Shown piece by piece: positions 1 through 7,576 of a DNA stretch of 32,157 bases. The translations under genes were made by a program, and so were the position numbers. Origin of the DNA: Brevibacterium sp. S22 (GTDB lineage Bacteria; Actinomycetota; Actinomycetes; Actinomycetales; Brevibacteriaceae); the NCBI RefSeq assembly GCF_004745485.1, contig NZ_RHFG01000037.1, positions 1 to 32,157 on the forward strand, in the 5' to 3' direction. Numbering within the stretch: position 1 is the first letter of the stretch; every line of letters starts with the position of its first letter. The notes below the pieces were generated by a model that made no database searches, was not told the DNA's origin, and saw only the letters and a program-made list of their open reading frames with translations.

Positions 1-244
1 CGCCGCGCGCGGGGCAGGGGCGGGCGCGCCGGGGCGCAGGGCCCCGCCGCTGGGGTGGGTCGGGGGGGCGGGGGGGGCGGGCGGCCGCCCCGGGCGCTGG
101 GCGGGTACAGGGGGCGGGGAGGGGGGGGGCGCTGCGGCGGGCGGCGCGGGGGAGGGAGAGTGGGGCTGACGGCCTTTCACGTGGGGGGTCCCCCTCGGGG
201 GGGTGTGGGGGGGTGGGGGGGGGGCGCCCCCCCCCCCCCCCCCC
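1..244. other. Low-complexity G/C homopolymer edge, probably sequence artefact
   Basis: This stretch is almost entirely G and C, with many G runs on the + strand, a 10-G run at about 215-224 and an 18-C run at 227-244. No plausible gene can be read in it. A clear epimerase gene on the minus strand runs into it and loses family similarity exactly at the C run. That fits the noisy end of a read or contig better than real chromosome. A true G-rich element cannot be excluded from sequence alone. Confidence 0.75.
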
Positions 245-1292
245 AGATGTCGCCGATGGTGTAGCCGGAGGGGAAGGGATCATCGGCTTCGAGCACGAGC
301 TGCTGGAATCCGGTGATCCACCCGCGTCCGCTGATCGATGGGATCACGGCGGGCAGCTCACCGACGGTCGTCGTCTCCTTCACCTCGGCGGTGAAGGTCG
401 TTCCCAGCATCGATTCGTGGACGAATTCCTCTCCCACGGCGAGTTCGCCGCGCGCGTGCTTGGCGGCGACGCGACCGCTCGTGCCGGTGCCGCAGGGAGA
501 GCGGTCGAGCGTGCCGGACCACGTGGTCGGATCAGCAAGGTCGACGACCCCGTTGGGCAGGACCACGGCGTTGCGCCCATCGGTGCCCGGGGTCACTGCG
601 GGTCCGTGGATCATCGGCAGTCCGATCGAGTCGATCTCAGGAAGGAGCGGATGGCGCACGTCGAAGGCCTCATTCGCCGCCTGGAGGAGCACGCTGCCTG
701 CACGGATGATCCCCTTGGCATTGCTCGGATCGAGATCCACGCCGAGGTGCTCCGCCTGAGCCTGAACGTAGAACTGACCGCCGAAGACGATGTCGACGGG
801 GATCGTCCCGTATCCGGGAACCTCGAGCGGCAGGTCGAGTCCGTGCACGAAAGCCGGCACATTGTCGAAGGTGACCTTCTTCGCACGACCGTCGACCACC
901 TCGGCGCGGGCGGTGACGACACCGGCGGCCGTGTCGATCCTCAGCTCGGTGACAGGTTCGGTGACGTCGACGGACCCGGTCTCGACCAGCGCTGTGACAG
1001 TGCAGATGAGGTTCGAACCCGACATCGGCTTGAAGCCGCCCTGCTCCATGACGATCATCCCGAAGTCGCAGCTGGGATCGGCCGCGGCGACGACGATCGG
1101 TGAGCACAGTCCCGGGTAGCCGCGCGGCTCCTGGAGGACGAGGGTGCGGAACTCGTCGAGGTGCTCGCGGCAGTAGCTCAGCTTCTCGGCCATGGTCGCG
1201 CCCTTGACCTTGAGGTGCGACCCGAGCAGCACCCGACCCGGCTCCCCCGCCGCATGAACATCGACGGCTTGGATGATCTGTCTGTTCTTCAC
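243..1292 (-). CDS. 4-hydroxyproline 2-epimerase (proline racemase family), 3' end cut
   Basis: Proline racemase superfamily enzyme, most likely converting trans-4-hydroxy-L-proline to cis-4-hydroxy-D-proline, the first step of hydroxyproline catabolism in the cytosol. About 350 residues are readable. The second catalytic motif SPCGTGTSG is intact with Cys267. The first motif, usually MCGH, reads MSGSN, so Ser91 replaces the first catalytic Cys. Such Ser/Cys active sites occur in the superfamily and can go with epimerase or mixed epimerase/dehydratase activity (family knowledge). The conserved ending GYTIGDIW falls at residues 343-350, right at a C homopolymer, and the reading frame beyond is Gly/Pro nonsense, so the true stop is lost. 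The start is GTG at 1292 with GAGG four bases upstream. It is third in an operon with a DapA-type deaminase and a flavin dehydrogenase, which supports hydroxyproline rather than proline as substrate. Trans-3-hydroxyproline dehydratase is the main alternative. Confidence 0.85.
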
Positions 1293-1388
1293 ACTTCCTC
1301 GCTTCTGTGGGGCTGCGACGTTGAGTCCGGAGGTTTGGGTCCTGAGACGTCGGCGGCCTGGCTGGTTGCCAACGCTGCGGCTGTCACC

Positions 1389-2291
1389 TCAGCCGACGAC
1401 GTCGACGCCGGCGGCACGAAGCAGTCCGCGGAACTCCTCGATGTGTTCGGCTGCCAGCGGCAGAATCGGTGAACGGGTCGGACCAGCGTCGACACCGACG
1501 AGGGCCGTACCCGCCTTGATCGCACCAGCATAGTTGTGAGACTCGAGGAAAACGCAGATCGGATTGATCTTCTCCCACAGTTCCCGACCACGAGCGAGAT
1601 CGCCTCTGACGGCCACGACGTCATAGAGTTCGGCACAGAGGGCGGGGATGACGCTGGCCGCTCCCCACACACCAGACCGCGCACCGAGGGCAAGAGCCGC
1701 GAACGTCAGTGTGTCCCAGCCGTTGAGCGCCTGGATGTCTTCTGCCTCGTTGAAATGGACTTCGGTGAACTTCGGGAAGTCTCCGCCGGTGTCCTTGAAG
1801 GAGCTCACTCCGGTGCGGCGGCCGAGTTCGCCGAGCTGTTCGGCTGTGAGTTCGACGCCGGTGGCGGCGGGGATGTTGTAGTACATGATCGGGATGTCGA
1901 CTGCCTCGGTGACGGCAGTGTAGTGGGCCACGAGCGCATCGTAGTCGGGAGCGTCGTAGAACGGCGGAACGATCATCACGGCATCGGCGCCGGCGTCCTG
2001 GGCATCCTGGGTGAGCTCGATGGTCTCGGCGGTGCTCAGGGCTCCGGTTCCGGCGACGACGGGTACCTTTCCGGCGGCGGCCTCGATGTAGGCGCGGTTC
2101 GAGGCCTTGCGTTCGGTGATGGTCAGCGAGGTGAATTCACCGGTCGAACCGCCGGGGACGAGACCGTGGACGCCGCCTCCCACGATGTGTTCGACCTGGA
2201 GGCGGATGCCGTTGATGTCGATCTCGGAGCCATCGGCGGTGAACGGGGTGACGACGGCGGCGAGGATGCCGGTGAACTGCTGATCAGTCAT
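1389..2291 (-). CDS. DapA-family lyase, likely 1-pyrroline-4-hydroxy-2-carboxylate deaminase
   Basis: A 300-residue class I aldolase-fold enzyme of the dihydrodipicolinate synthase/N-acetylneuraminate lyase family. Visible family marks are GGSTGEF at about 47-53 (the GTTGE loop), the catalytic Tyr138 in MYYNIP and the Schiff-base Lys166 in SFKDTGG. The length is normal. It lies between a D-amino-acid dehydrogenase-like gene and a hydroxyproline epimerase gene. The expected reaction is therefore deamination of pyrroline-4-hydroxy-2-carboxylate to 2-oxoglutarate semialdehyde (inferred from context). Lysine-pathway DapA is less likely because the neighbours are catabolic. The ATG start at 2291 has AAAGG about nine bases upstream. 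Gaps of 109 bp upstream and 96 bp downstream still fit a single transcript. Confidence 0.85.
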   Translation of the reverse strand: MTDQQFTGILAAVVTPFTADGSEIDINGIRLQVEHIVGGGVHGLVPGGSTGEFTSLTITERKASNRAYIEAAAGKVPVVAGTGALSTAETIELTQDAQDAGADAVMIVPPFYDAPDYDALVAHYTAVTEAVDIPIMYYNIPAATGVELTAEQLGELGRRTGVSSFKDTGGDFPKFTEVHFNEAEDIQALNGWDTLTFAALALGARSGVWGAASVIPALCAELYDVVAVRGDLARGRELWEKINPICVFLESHNYAGAIKAGTALVGVDAGPTRSPILPLAAEHIEEFRGLLRAAGVDVVG

Positions 2292-2400
2292 GGTGTCTGC
2301 CTTTCGGGTGTGCTTGTTCGAGGTATGTCGAGCAGTGGTCGGATTTGGTGGAATGTCGTTTCTGGTCAGTGGTGGGACGATGATCGGTGGTGCGGTGGTT

Positions 2401-3648
2401 TCAGAATCGGTTCGGTGAGACCTGTGCCAGGTGATCCCGGCCCAAGCGGGACTGACGCCCGAGCATGATGTCCGTGAGCACCTTCGCCGAGGCGGGGGCC
2501 AGAGAGAGTCCGAGCATCGAATGACCGGAGTTCACATAGGCGTTCTTCGCCGATTTCAGCGCACCGATGAGGGGCAGACCATCGGGTGTCATCGGCCGGG
2601 AACCCGCCCAGGGCGCGTTCTCGCCTTGCGGTTCACCCCAGGAGTGGAAGGCTTCGCGAGCAGAGCGGCGGATCGCGTCGACCCGGACGTCGTTGACGCG
2701 GTCGTCCCTGCTGCCGAACTCCATGGTCCCGGCCAGGCGGAGCATTCCATCCAGAGGCGTGACTGCGACGCGCGCATCTTCGAGTGTCAGCGAAGTCTTC
2801 AGCTCGATTGGGGCGGGGGTGTAATCGATGCTGTAGCCCTTGCCGGAGTAGATCGGCAGTCTGTGGCCGAGCTTCCCGGTGAGCTCTCCGGTGGGGACGC
2901 CGGCGGCGATGACGACGGCGTCTGCACTGAGAACTTCGGCATCATCGGTGACCACGGCCGTGACCGTGTCACCGCTGCTCACGAACCTGCGCACGGACAC
3001 ATCCTCACGGACGACTCCTCCGAGTTCGCGGATCTTGGCGACGAGGGCTCGTGTGAGCGAATCGGGTTCGATCTGTCGATCATTGGGGAAGAAGAGTCCG
3101 TGGTTGATCCGGTCGCTCAAGGCTGGTTCGGCTTCGTGGACGGCGTCCCCATGAAGCCGCTCAGGAATGTGTCCGGCCGCCTCGAACACGGCGAGAGACG
3201 CCGAGTGCTCGTCAAAGCGCTCCTTCGTCTCGAACGCCAGGAGCACTCCGCGGTCGTGCATCTCGAAGTCGATGCCCTGGCGCTGGTACTCGTCGAAGAG
3301 ATCGTTGGCATCCTCCCCGAGGCGCAGGTGCAGATCCAATCCGGCATCGAAGTCACGTGCATTGCAGTGCATCGCCATCTTGAGTAGGAACTTCAGGTAT
3401 CCCGGTGCGATCGAGGGATGGATCGACAGCGGACTGTCGGGCTTGAGCATCCATCTGATGCCCTGCAGCAGCACACCGGGAGCAGGGACCGGGTTGCTTT
3501 CGGCCAGCGCGATCTTCGCGGCGTTGCCGTGTGATGCCCCGGCTCCGGCCTTAGCCGCTTCGAGAACGGTGACTTCGCACCCGGCGGCCGCCAGCTCATA
3601 GGCACTCGCCAGTCCGACGACTCCCCCACCGACGATGACAGTCTTCAT
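2401..3648 (-). CDS. DadA-like FAD oxidoreductase, likely cis-4-hydroxy-D-proline dehydrogenase
   Basis: A 415-residue flavoprotein of the DAO/DadA family. The N terminus MKTVIVGGGVVGLASAYEL is a dinucleotide-binding Rossmann motif (GxGxxG about residues 7-12) followed by an acidic residue in VTVLEA. The C terminus has the DadA-type block GSRPMTPDGLPLIG and then NSGHSMLGLSLAPASA. It would oxidise cis-4-hydroxy-D-proline to the pyrroline (inferred from operon context); the family as a whole oxidises D-amino acids. The open frame extends upstream to 3705, but I choose ATG 3648: the Rossmann motif begins there and GAAGGG lies six bases upstream. It is the first gene of the operon, with a GntR-type palindrome about 60 bp upstream. 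A generic D-amino-acid dehydrogenase is the alternative. Confidence 0.85.
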   Translation of the reverse strand: MKTVIVGGGVVGLASAYELAAAGCEVTVLEAAKAGAGASHGNAAKIALAESNPVPAPGVLLQGIRWMLKPDSPLSIHPSIAPGYLKFLLKMAMHCNARDFDAGLDLHLRLGEDANDLFDEYQRQGIDFEMHDRGVLLAFETKERFDEHSASLAVFEAAGHIPERLHGDAVHEAEPALSDRINHGLFFPNDRQIEPDSLTRALVAKIRELGGVVREDVSVRRFVSSGDTVTAVVTDDAEVLSADAVVIAAGVPTGELTGKLGHRLPIYSGKGYSIDYTPAPIELKTSLTLEDARVAVTPLDGMLRLAGTMEFGSRDDRVNDVRVDAIRRSAREAFHSWGEPQGENAPWAGSRPMTPDGLPLIGALKSAKNAYVNSGHSMLGLSLAPASAKVLTDIMLGRQSRLGRDHLAQVSPNRF

Positions 3649-3709
3649 TCGGTTCCCTTCATTGGCATCTTTGCCGGTCGACGTTCGGTCCCGCCTGCAG
3701 TTCAACTAT

Positions 3710-3722
3710 ATTGTATGACAAT
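3710..3722. promoter_or_regulatory. Perfect palindrome, candidate GntR/FCD operator
   Basis: ATTGT-ATG-ACAAT is a perfect inverted repeat with 5-base arms and a 3-base spacer. It contains TTGT-N3-ACAA, which matches the TNGTNNNACNA pattern known for FCD-type GntR regulators such as LldR. It lies about 62 bp upstream of the flavoprotein start and downstream of a GntR/FCD gene on the same strand. It is probably the operator of the hydroxyproline operon. Binding is inferred. Confidence 0.65.
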
Positions 3723-4061
3723 CTCTTGAAAGATACGCTACGCACAGTTTGCCGGTGCGTCAATCCCCTACACCTCTGTGATTGATGGGCGTTCTACGGG
3801 TGATCTCCGTGCACGTCGAAGATCTGAGCCCAGGAGCGGCCAGACCCCACAAGCCGGTCCGAGGCAGGCTGGAGGTTCGGGCGCTCGCGACAGCACGTCA
3901 GGGCTTCACTGAATCGGCAAGTCAGCGAGTCAAAAGCGGCGCCGCCTCGGCGCCCTGGATGCGAGTTCAGGCCGTCGCGCCGACAGAATCACACGGAGCG
4001 GAACGGGCGCAGGTGCGCACAAAGCGGCACAGGCCGGCGAGGCGAACGGCGCCGGCTCAGA
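3723..4061. other. Intergenic region, no gene seen
   Basis: This gap separates the regulator's stop from the catabolic promoter. An open frame on the + strand (3782-4180) has no recognisable content and runs antisense into the regulator, so I do not call it. A short GC-rich hairpin (GGCGCC-N5-GGCGCC, near 3940-3956) could help end the regulator transcript, but it has no T run. Confidence 0.5.
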
Positions 4062-4775
4062 TCAGTCGCGGTCTGCGGAGCCGGACACAAGAAGGGCGAG
4101 TTCCTGGGCGCTGTCCATCGTGTGCACGTCGAGCGCGGTGCGGACGCGAGCGCGGTCGCCGCTGCGAATGGCGCGCATGAGCGCTGCATGGATCGCATGC
4201 GCACGGCCCGAATCACGCCTGGTGAACTGGTCATAAGCAAGGATGATCGTCATCTGAGCCTCGACGACGGGCCAGATGCGCATCAGGAGGTAATTGTCCG
4301 CGGCTTCCCAGATGCCGCGGTGGAAACGGACGTGCGCCTCATGGACTGCGAGTGGGTCGACCGCACTGCTCTCAGTCTCGAAGCGCTCCCAGATCTCCTC
4401 GAGACGCGCCATGCGCTCCCCCGTTGCATCGTCGAGGATCTCGTCGATGGCCTCGGAGTCGAGGGCGACGCGGACGCGGGCGATCTCGAGCATCGAATCG
4501 ACCTTGATATCAGCCACGCGAAGTCCGCGGTAGGCCTCCTGGATAAGGAAGCCGTCACGGGCCATCTGGTTGAGTGCCTCCCGAGCGGTCGGCCGACTGA
4601 CCTCGAGCGACGAGGTCAGCTCCGCTTCGATGATCCGCTGCCCCGGGGTGAGTTCACCGAGCACGATGCGACGTTTGATCTCGTCGATGACCCGCTGCCT
4701 GCGCTCGGTGTTCGAGGCGGGGGGACGCACAGCGGCTCTATCCGAGTCATGGCGAGATGTGTCCACCGGCTCCAT
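4062..4775 (-). CDS. GntR-family regulator with FCD ligand domain
   Basis: A 237-residue transcription factor. The winged-helix GntR domain spans about residues 24-90, with the recognition region EVSRPTAREALNQMARDGFL at 58-77. The FCD domain follows (about 95-225). Its likely metal-site histidines are His152 (FH), His196 (HAIHAAL) and His218 (DVHTMDSA); His148 sits where FCD proteins often have Asp or Asn. FCD regulators usually sense organic or amino acids. Its position between the hydroxyproline operon and an SDR gene, with TTGT-N3-ACAA-like sites before each, suggests a local repressor responding to hydroxyproline or a breakdown product (inference). The ATG start at 4775 has only a weak ribosome site, so a slightly different start is possible. 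A 20-residue polar N-terminal extension precedes the HTH. Confidence 0.88.
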   Translation of the reverse strand: MEPVDTSRHDSDRAAVRPPASNTERRQRVIDEIKRRIVLGELTPGQRIIEAELTSSLEVSRPTAREALNQMARDGFLIQEAYRGLRVADIKVDSMLEIARVRVALDSEAIDEILDDATGERMARLEEIWERFETESSAVDPLAVHEAHVRFHRGIWEAADNYLLMRIWPVVEAQMTIILAYDQFTRRDSGRAHAIHAALMRAIRSGDRARVRTALDVHTMDSAQELALLVSGSADRD

Positions 4776-4868
4776 CGTGAGGCTGCTTTCTCCAGGGGGC
4801 TGTGTCGGCGACGGTCAACAGGACCTGCTTCTGCAGAAGAGGATCCGAGCGGGAAGGTCATCCACTCA

Positions 4869-4901
4869 TTGTCAGACCGTTTCGACTTCATTGTACTGAT
4901 C
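4869..4901. promoter_or_regulatory. Two imperfect GntR-type half-palindromes upstream of the regulator
   Basis: TTGTCAGACCG at 4869-4879 and TTGTACTGATC at 4891-4901 partly match TTGT-N3-ACAA. They lie about 95-125 bp upstream of the GntR start. The first shares TTGTCAGAC with a better site at 5610, upstream of the SDR gene. Autoregulation is plausible but unproven. Confidence 0.4.
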
Positions 4902-4957
4902 GATAGGGGCTCCCGAGCCGCCGCCCCGGAGCCGACCGGCCCCGGAGCGGCGCCGCC

Positions 4958-5551
4958 TCAGACCGCGAGGATGCGGCCGGTGACGTTGCCCTCGATGGAG
5001 CGGACGAAGGCAGCGGCCACCTGTTCGTCGGTCACGGGCACCATTCCCGCGAAGGCATCGTGATAGTGCGGAGAGTTCGCAAGCACGTTCGGGCTGACCG
5101 CATTGATGCGGATGCCGCGCGGAAGCTCGGGTGCGGCGGAGACGACGAAGGACTCGACGGCGCCGTTGGCCATGGCCGCGGCCGCTGCAGTCGGCACGGG
5201 TTCGCGGCTGAGCACGCCGGTGACGAACGTGATCGAACCACCGTCGCTGAGGTGGTCGAGACCCTGGGTGACGAATTCGATCTGCCCGAGCGTCTTCGAG
5301 ACGAAGGCCGCGGTGTAGTCCTCTCGCGTCAGTTCGGTGACCTTCTTGAACGCCGCAGCACCGACCGCCACGATGATGGCGTCGACCGTACCGACGGCCT
5401 CGAGGAGCCGGGCGATCGAGTCGGCATCGGAGGTGTCGACTCCCGGATCGGTCGAACGGGTGACACCGAGGACCTCATGGCCGCGCTTCTCGAGCTCGGC
5501 ACGTGCGACTCCTCCGACATGTCCGCCGGATCCCACCAACAGAATCTTCAT
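4958..5551 (-). CDS. Atypical short-chain dehydrogenase (about 200-residue type)
   Basis: A 197-residue Rossmann protein of the small SDR type annotated PRK07578-like. It starts MKILLVGSGGHVGGVARAEL, a glycine-rich cofactor loop, and keeps RINAVSPNVL in the usual SDR place. The catalytic Tyr-x3-Lys is absent: the corresponding region reads AAAAMANGAVESFVVSA. A standard SDR redox mechanism is therefore doubtful. It may bind NAD(P) for another purpose or use other residues. The frame opens at 5584, but ATG 5551 is preferred because AAGGAGGT lies five bases upstream, a very strong ribosome site. The gene is upstream of the GntR regulator on the same strand and has its own candidate GntR sites. 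Substrate and role are unknown. Confidence 0.8.
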   Translation of the reverse strand: MKILLVGSGGHVGGVARAELEKRGHEVLGVTRSTDPGVDTSDADSIARLLEAVGTVDAIIVAVGAAAFKKVTELTREDYTAAFVSKTLGQIEFVTQGLDHLSDGGSITFVTGVLSREPVPTAAAAAMANGAVESFVVSAAPELPRGIRINAVSPNVLANSPHYHDAFAGMVPVTDEQVAAAFVRSIEGNVTGRILAV

Positions 5552-5609
5552 CCTGACCTCCTTGCAGTGTTCGGACAATCGCATCGATCACTCTGACCGA
5601 TGTGCATCT

Positions 5610-5639
5610 TTGTCAGACATTCCCAAATTGACTGACAAT
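5610..5639. promoter_or_regulatory. Pair of GntR-type palindromes upstream of the SDR gene
   Basis: TTGTCAGACAT (5610-5620) contains the exact inverted repeat TGTC-A-GACA. ATTGACTGACAAT (5627-5639) has exact arms ATTG/CAAT. The second resembles the 13-base palindrome at 3710, ATTG-N5-CAAT in both. They lie about 60-90 bp upstream of the SDR start, a sensible place for an operator pair. Confidence 0.5.
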
Positions 5640-5681
5640 GCGAGTCTAGGGGATGCGTTCCTATCCGACCAGCCCTGCGCG

Positions 5682-6281
5682 TCAGCCTTCGTAGCGGACC
5701 TCGACACGGCGGTTCTTCGCCCGCCCCTCGGGATCGTCTTCGCCGCCCTTCTCGTTCGCGGCGACGGGCTCGGATTCCCCGTAACCCTTCGACGTCACAT
5801 CGAGGTCTGAGTTCGCCGAGGTGAGCACCTCGGCGACGGCCTTGGCCCGGTCTTCGGAGAGCTTCTTGTTGTAATCGTCTTCGCCTTTGGAGTCCGTATG
5901 TCCGCCCACCGTGATCTCGGAGTCGGTCGGGAGGTCATTGACGAGGTCTTTGATCTTCTTCTTCGCTGCGTCACTGAGCTCGGCCGAGTCGAAGTCGAAG
6001 AGAATATCGGTGTCGAGAGTGACCACCGTGTCGCCTCCGGAGGCCTCAGTCGTCTCGACATCCTCGATCCCCTTCTCGAGGTCGAATATCCCTTGTTCGA
6101 GCTCGACGATGCTCTCTTCCAGCATCGCCTGGTCAGGGTCGGTGAAGTCATCGGGCGTCGGGGTGTCCCTGTCAGCGATGTCCTGCGGAGTCATGGAGTT
6201 CGCGAGGGCGGATGCGGCGGGCCCGGCAATGGCGACGCCGACGGCAAGCGCCGCTGCGGAGCAGGCGACTGCGATCTTCAC
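5682..6281 (-). CDS. Secreted OmpA-domain peptidoglycan-binding protein
   Basis: A 199-residue exported protein. A signal peptide ends about ALA27. A short amphipathic stretch with seven-residue spacing follows (LEQGIFDLEKGIEDVE, about 61-76). The OmpA-like domain occupies about 85-199, with GGHTDSKG (Asp130) and NKKLSEDRAKAVAEVL (Asn138, Arg145), the usual diaminopimelate-contacting signature. The protein ends with the family motif NRRVEV. In a Gram-positive cell this should anchor to the wall, not an outer membrane. The GTG start overlaps the stop of the upstream lipoprotein gene by four bases (GTGA), so the two are co-translated and probably work together. The exact role is unknown. Confidence 0.85.
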   Translation of the reverse strand: MKIAVACSAAALAVGVAIAGPAASALANSMTPQDIADRDTPTPDDFTDPDQAMLEESIVELEQGIFDLEKGIEDVETTEASGGDTVVTLDTDILFDFDSAELSDAAKKKIKDLVNDLPTDSEITVGGHTDSKGEDDYNKKLSEDRAKAVAEVLTSANSDLDVTSKGYGESEPVAANEKGGEDDPEGRAKNRRVEVRYEG

Positions 6282-6889
6282 GAGATCTTCGCTCCGGTCA
6301 CGAGGTTCATGCCGTCGACGACGGAGACCTCGACTTCCTGAACATCCGGCGGCGGTGCCGCGAAGACGGCAAAGGTGTAGTGGGTCTGCCCAGGCTTGAA
6401 CTTCGTCTTCTGGGCGCCTGTCTGCGCCCGCTGCGGGAAGTTCTCCAACACATTGTGTTTGCGCAGGTTCTGTGAGTCGACAAGGAACGGAGTCCAGCTT
6501 CCACCGAGGAACCCGTAGAGATCATCCTCTTCGGTGGAGCTCGAGTCCACGGTGAAACCGAACTGACCGACGACGGTCTCCCCCTCTCGTTTCAGCGCGA
6601 ACAGCTCGACCGTCATCGTGGCCTCGTCATCACCTTCGGCGACGGCGGGGATACTCTGCGAGGCGATCGGATCGGGAAGATCATTCATGTCCAGCCCGGC
6701 CGCCTCGGCGGATCCGGATTCACCCTTCGAATCGGAACCGTCGCCTCCGCCCGACTCTTGGGCGGTCTCCTGGGAATCGGAACCCTCGGTCTTCGGCCCG
6801 TCGGCGTCATCTCCGGACGAACACGCGGTCAGGGTGAGGGCCAGTACGACAGCGGCTGCGGACAGAGCTGTCCTGAGGATGGAGCGCAT
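6278..6889 (-). CDS. Putative lipoprotein paired with the OmpA-domain protein
   Basis: A 203-residue lipoprotein. The signal peptide MRSILRTALSAAAVVLALTL leads into the lipobox LTAC with Cys23 as the lipidation site. An acidic Ser/Gly/Asp-rich linker (about 24-70) comes next, then a compact domain of roughly 130 residues that I do not recognise; it contains DDLYGFLGGSWTPFLVDSQN and ends VVDGMNLVTGAKIS. The frame is open to 7105, but the Arg-rich upstream part is not credible and ATG 6889 begins a textbook lipoprotein signal. The ribosome site (GAGGAG) is rather far, 13 bases upstream. It is first in a two-gene unit with the OmpA protein. Confidence 0.8.
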   Translation of the reverse strand: MRSILRTALSAAAVVLALTLTACSSGDDADGPKTEGSDSQETAQESGGGDGSDSKGESGSAEAAGLDMNDLPDPIASQSIPAVAEGDDEATMTVELFALKREGETVVGQFGFTVDSSSTEEDDLYGFLGGSWTPFLVDSQNLRKHNVLENFPQRAQTGAQKTKFKPGQTHYTFAVFAAPPPDVQEVEVSVVDGMNLVTGAKIS

Positions 6890-7063
6890 AGTGATTTCGG
6901 TTCTCCTCGTATGTCGCCGGGCCCGTTCGGGTGACCTCCGGCGGCTGTGCGGGCGGACTCGTTTCACCCTAGCCCGAAAGAACCCGATTTTCACTACAGA
7001 ACTTGTCGCACTCGGTGAATCTTCGATGAACCGGCGTGCCCGACTCTGGGTCCGGAACGAGAG

Positions 7064-7102
7064 AATCCCCGCGATCCGATATGCCATCGGATCGCGGGGA
7101 TT
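7064..7102 (-). terminator. Perfect 17-bp hairpin downstream of tRNA-Ser(GCU)
   Basis: Two 17-base arms, AATCCCCGCGATCCGAT and its exact complement, flank a 5-base loop. The hairpin sits about 10 bases past the 3' end of the tRNA gene on the minus strand. There is no long T run, but stem length and position argue for a terminator or processing stop. Ends may be off by one base. Confidence 0.7.
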
Positions 7103-7112
7103 CATCAGTACG

Positions 7113-7201
7113 CGGAGCCGGTGGGATTTGAACCCACGGTCCCCCGTTCGGAGGACTTCACCTTAGCAGGGTGACGCTTTCGGCCGCTCAGCCACGACTC
7201 C
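7113..7201 (-). tRNA. tRNA-Ser (anticodon GCU)
   Basis: The minus-strand sequence begins GGAGTCGTGGCTGAGCGG and folds as a class II tRNA. The acceptor is GGAGTCG paired with CGGCTCC (one G-U pair). The anticodon loop CTGCTAA gives anticodon GCT, reading AGC/AGU serine codons. A long variable arm is present and the T-arm contains GGTTCAAATCC. No CCA is encoded after the discriminator G. Confidence 0.95.
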
Positions 7202-7576
7202 ATCTGCAATGCGGTGATCCGCTGCCGCGAAATGCACGTCGACAGACCCTCCAGCACTACGGGATACAGCCTAAGGGAAAGGAGCCATCCGGAGCAAAGC
7301 GCGACATCGAAGAGTGGGCTTCGTCATAGTCGAGTCGGCCTGTGACAGGCACGAATTCGGGCCGAACGTCCCCTTTGTACCGCTCCCCCACACCGGAATT
7401 CCAGCATTCATCAATGTCCGGGCGTAAAATCGGCGTGAAGTGCTTTGCGGTCTGGTCTCAAATCCCCGCAGGATCACCGGTCGGAAATCCGATGGCCGCA
7501 GTGTGTCCTGCGCAGGAAGCGAGAACGGCGAGCGGGCCGTGCTGCACGAGATGACAGTTTTTGAGGAGTAGACAAC
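7202..7576. other. Intergenic region between tRNA-Ser and the LCP gene
   Basis: This region should hold the tRNA promoter (leftward) and the LCP promoter (rightward). TAGGCT near 7269-7274, read on the minus strand, fits an actinobacterial TANNNT -10 about 60 bases before the tRNA. TCCTGCGCAGGA near 7505-7517 is a perfect 12-base palindrome of unknown function. GAGGAG at about 7563 serves the TTG start of the next gene. I see no gene here. Confidence 0.4.

Noticed and set aside
55..264. Gly/Pro-rich reading frame at the left edge
   Set aside because: It lies wholly in the homopolymer-rich edge and has no protein-like composition; it is an artefact of G/C runs.
5682..6281. Outer-membrane porin
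   Set aside because: Only the OmpA C-terminal peptidoglycan-binding domain is present, no beta-barrel, and the organism looks Gram-positive.
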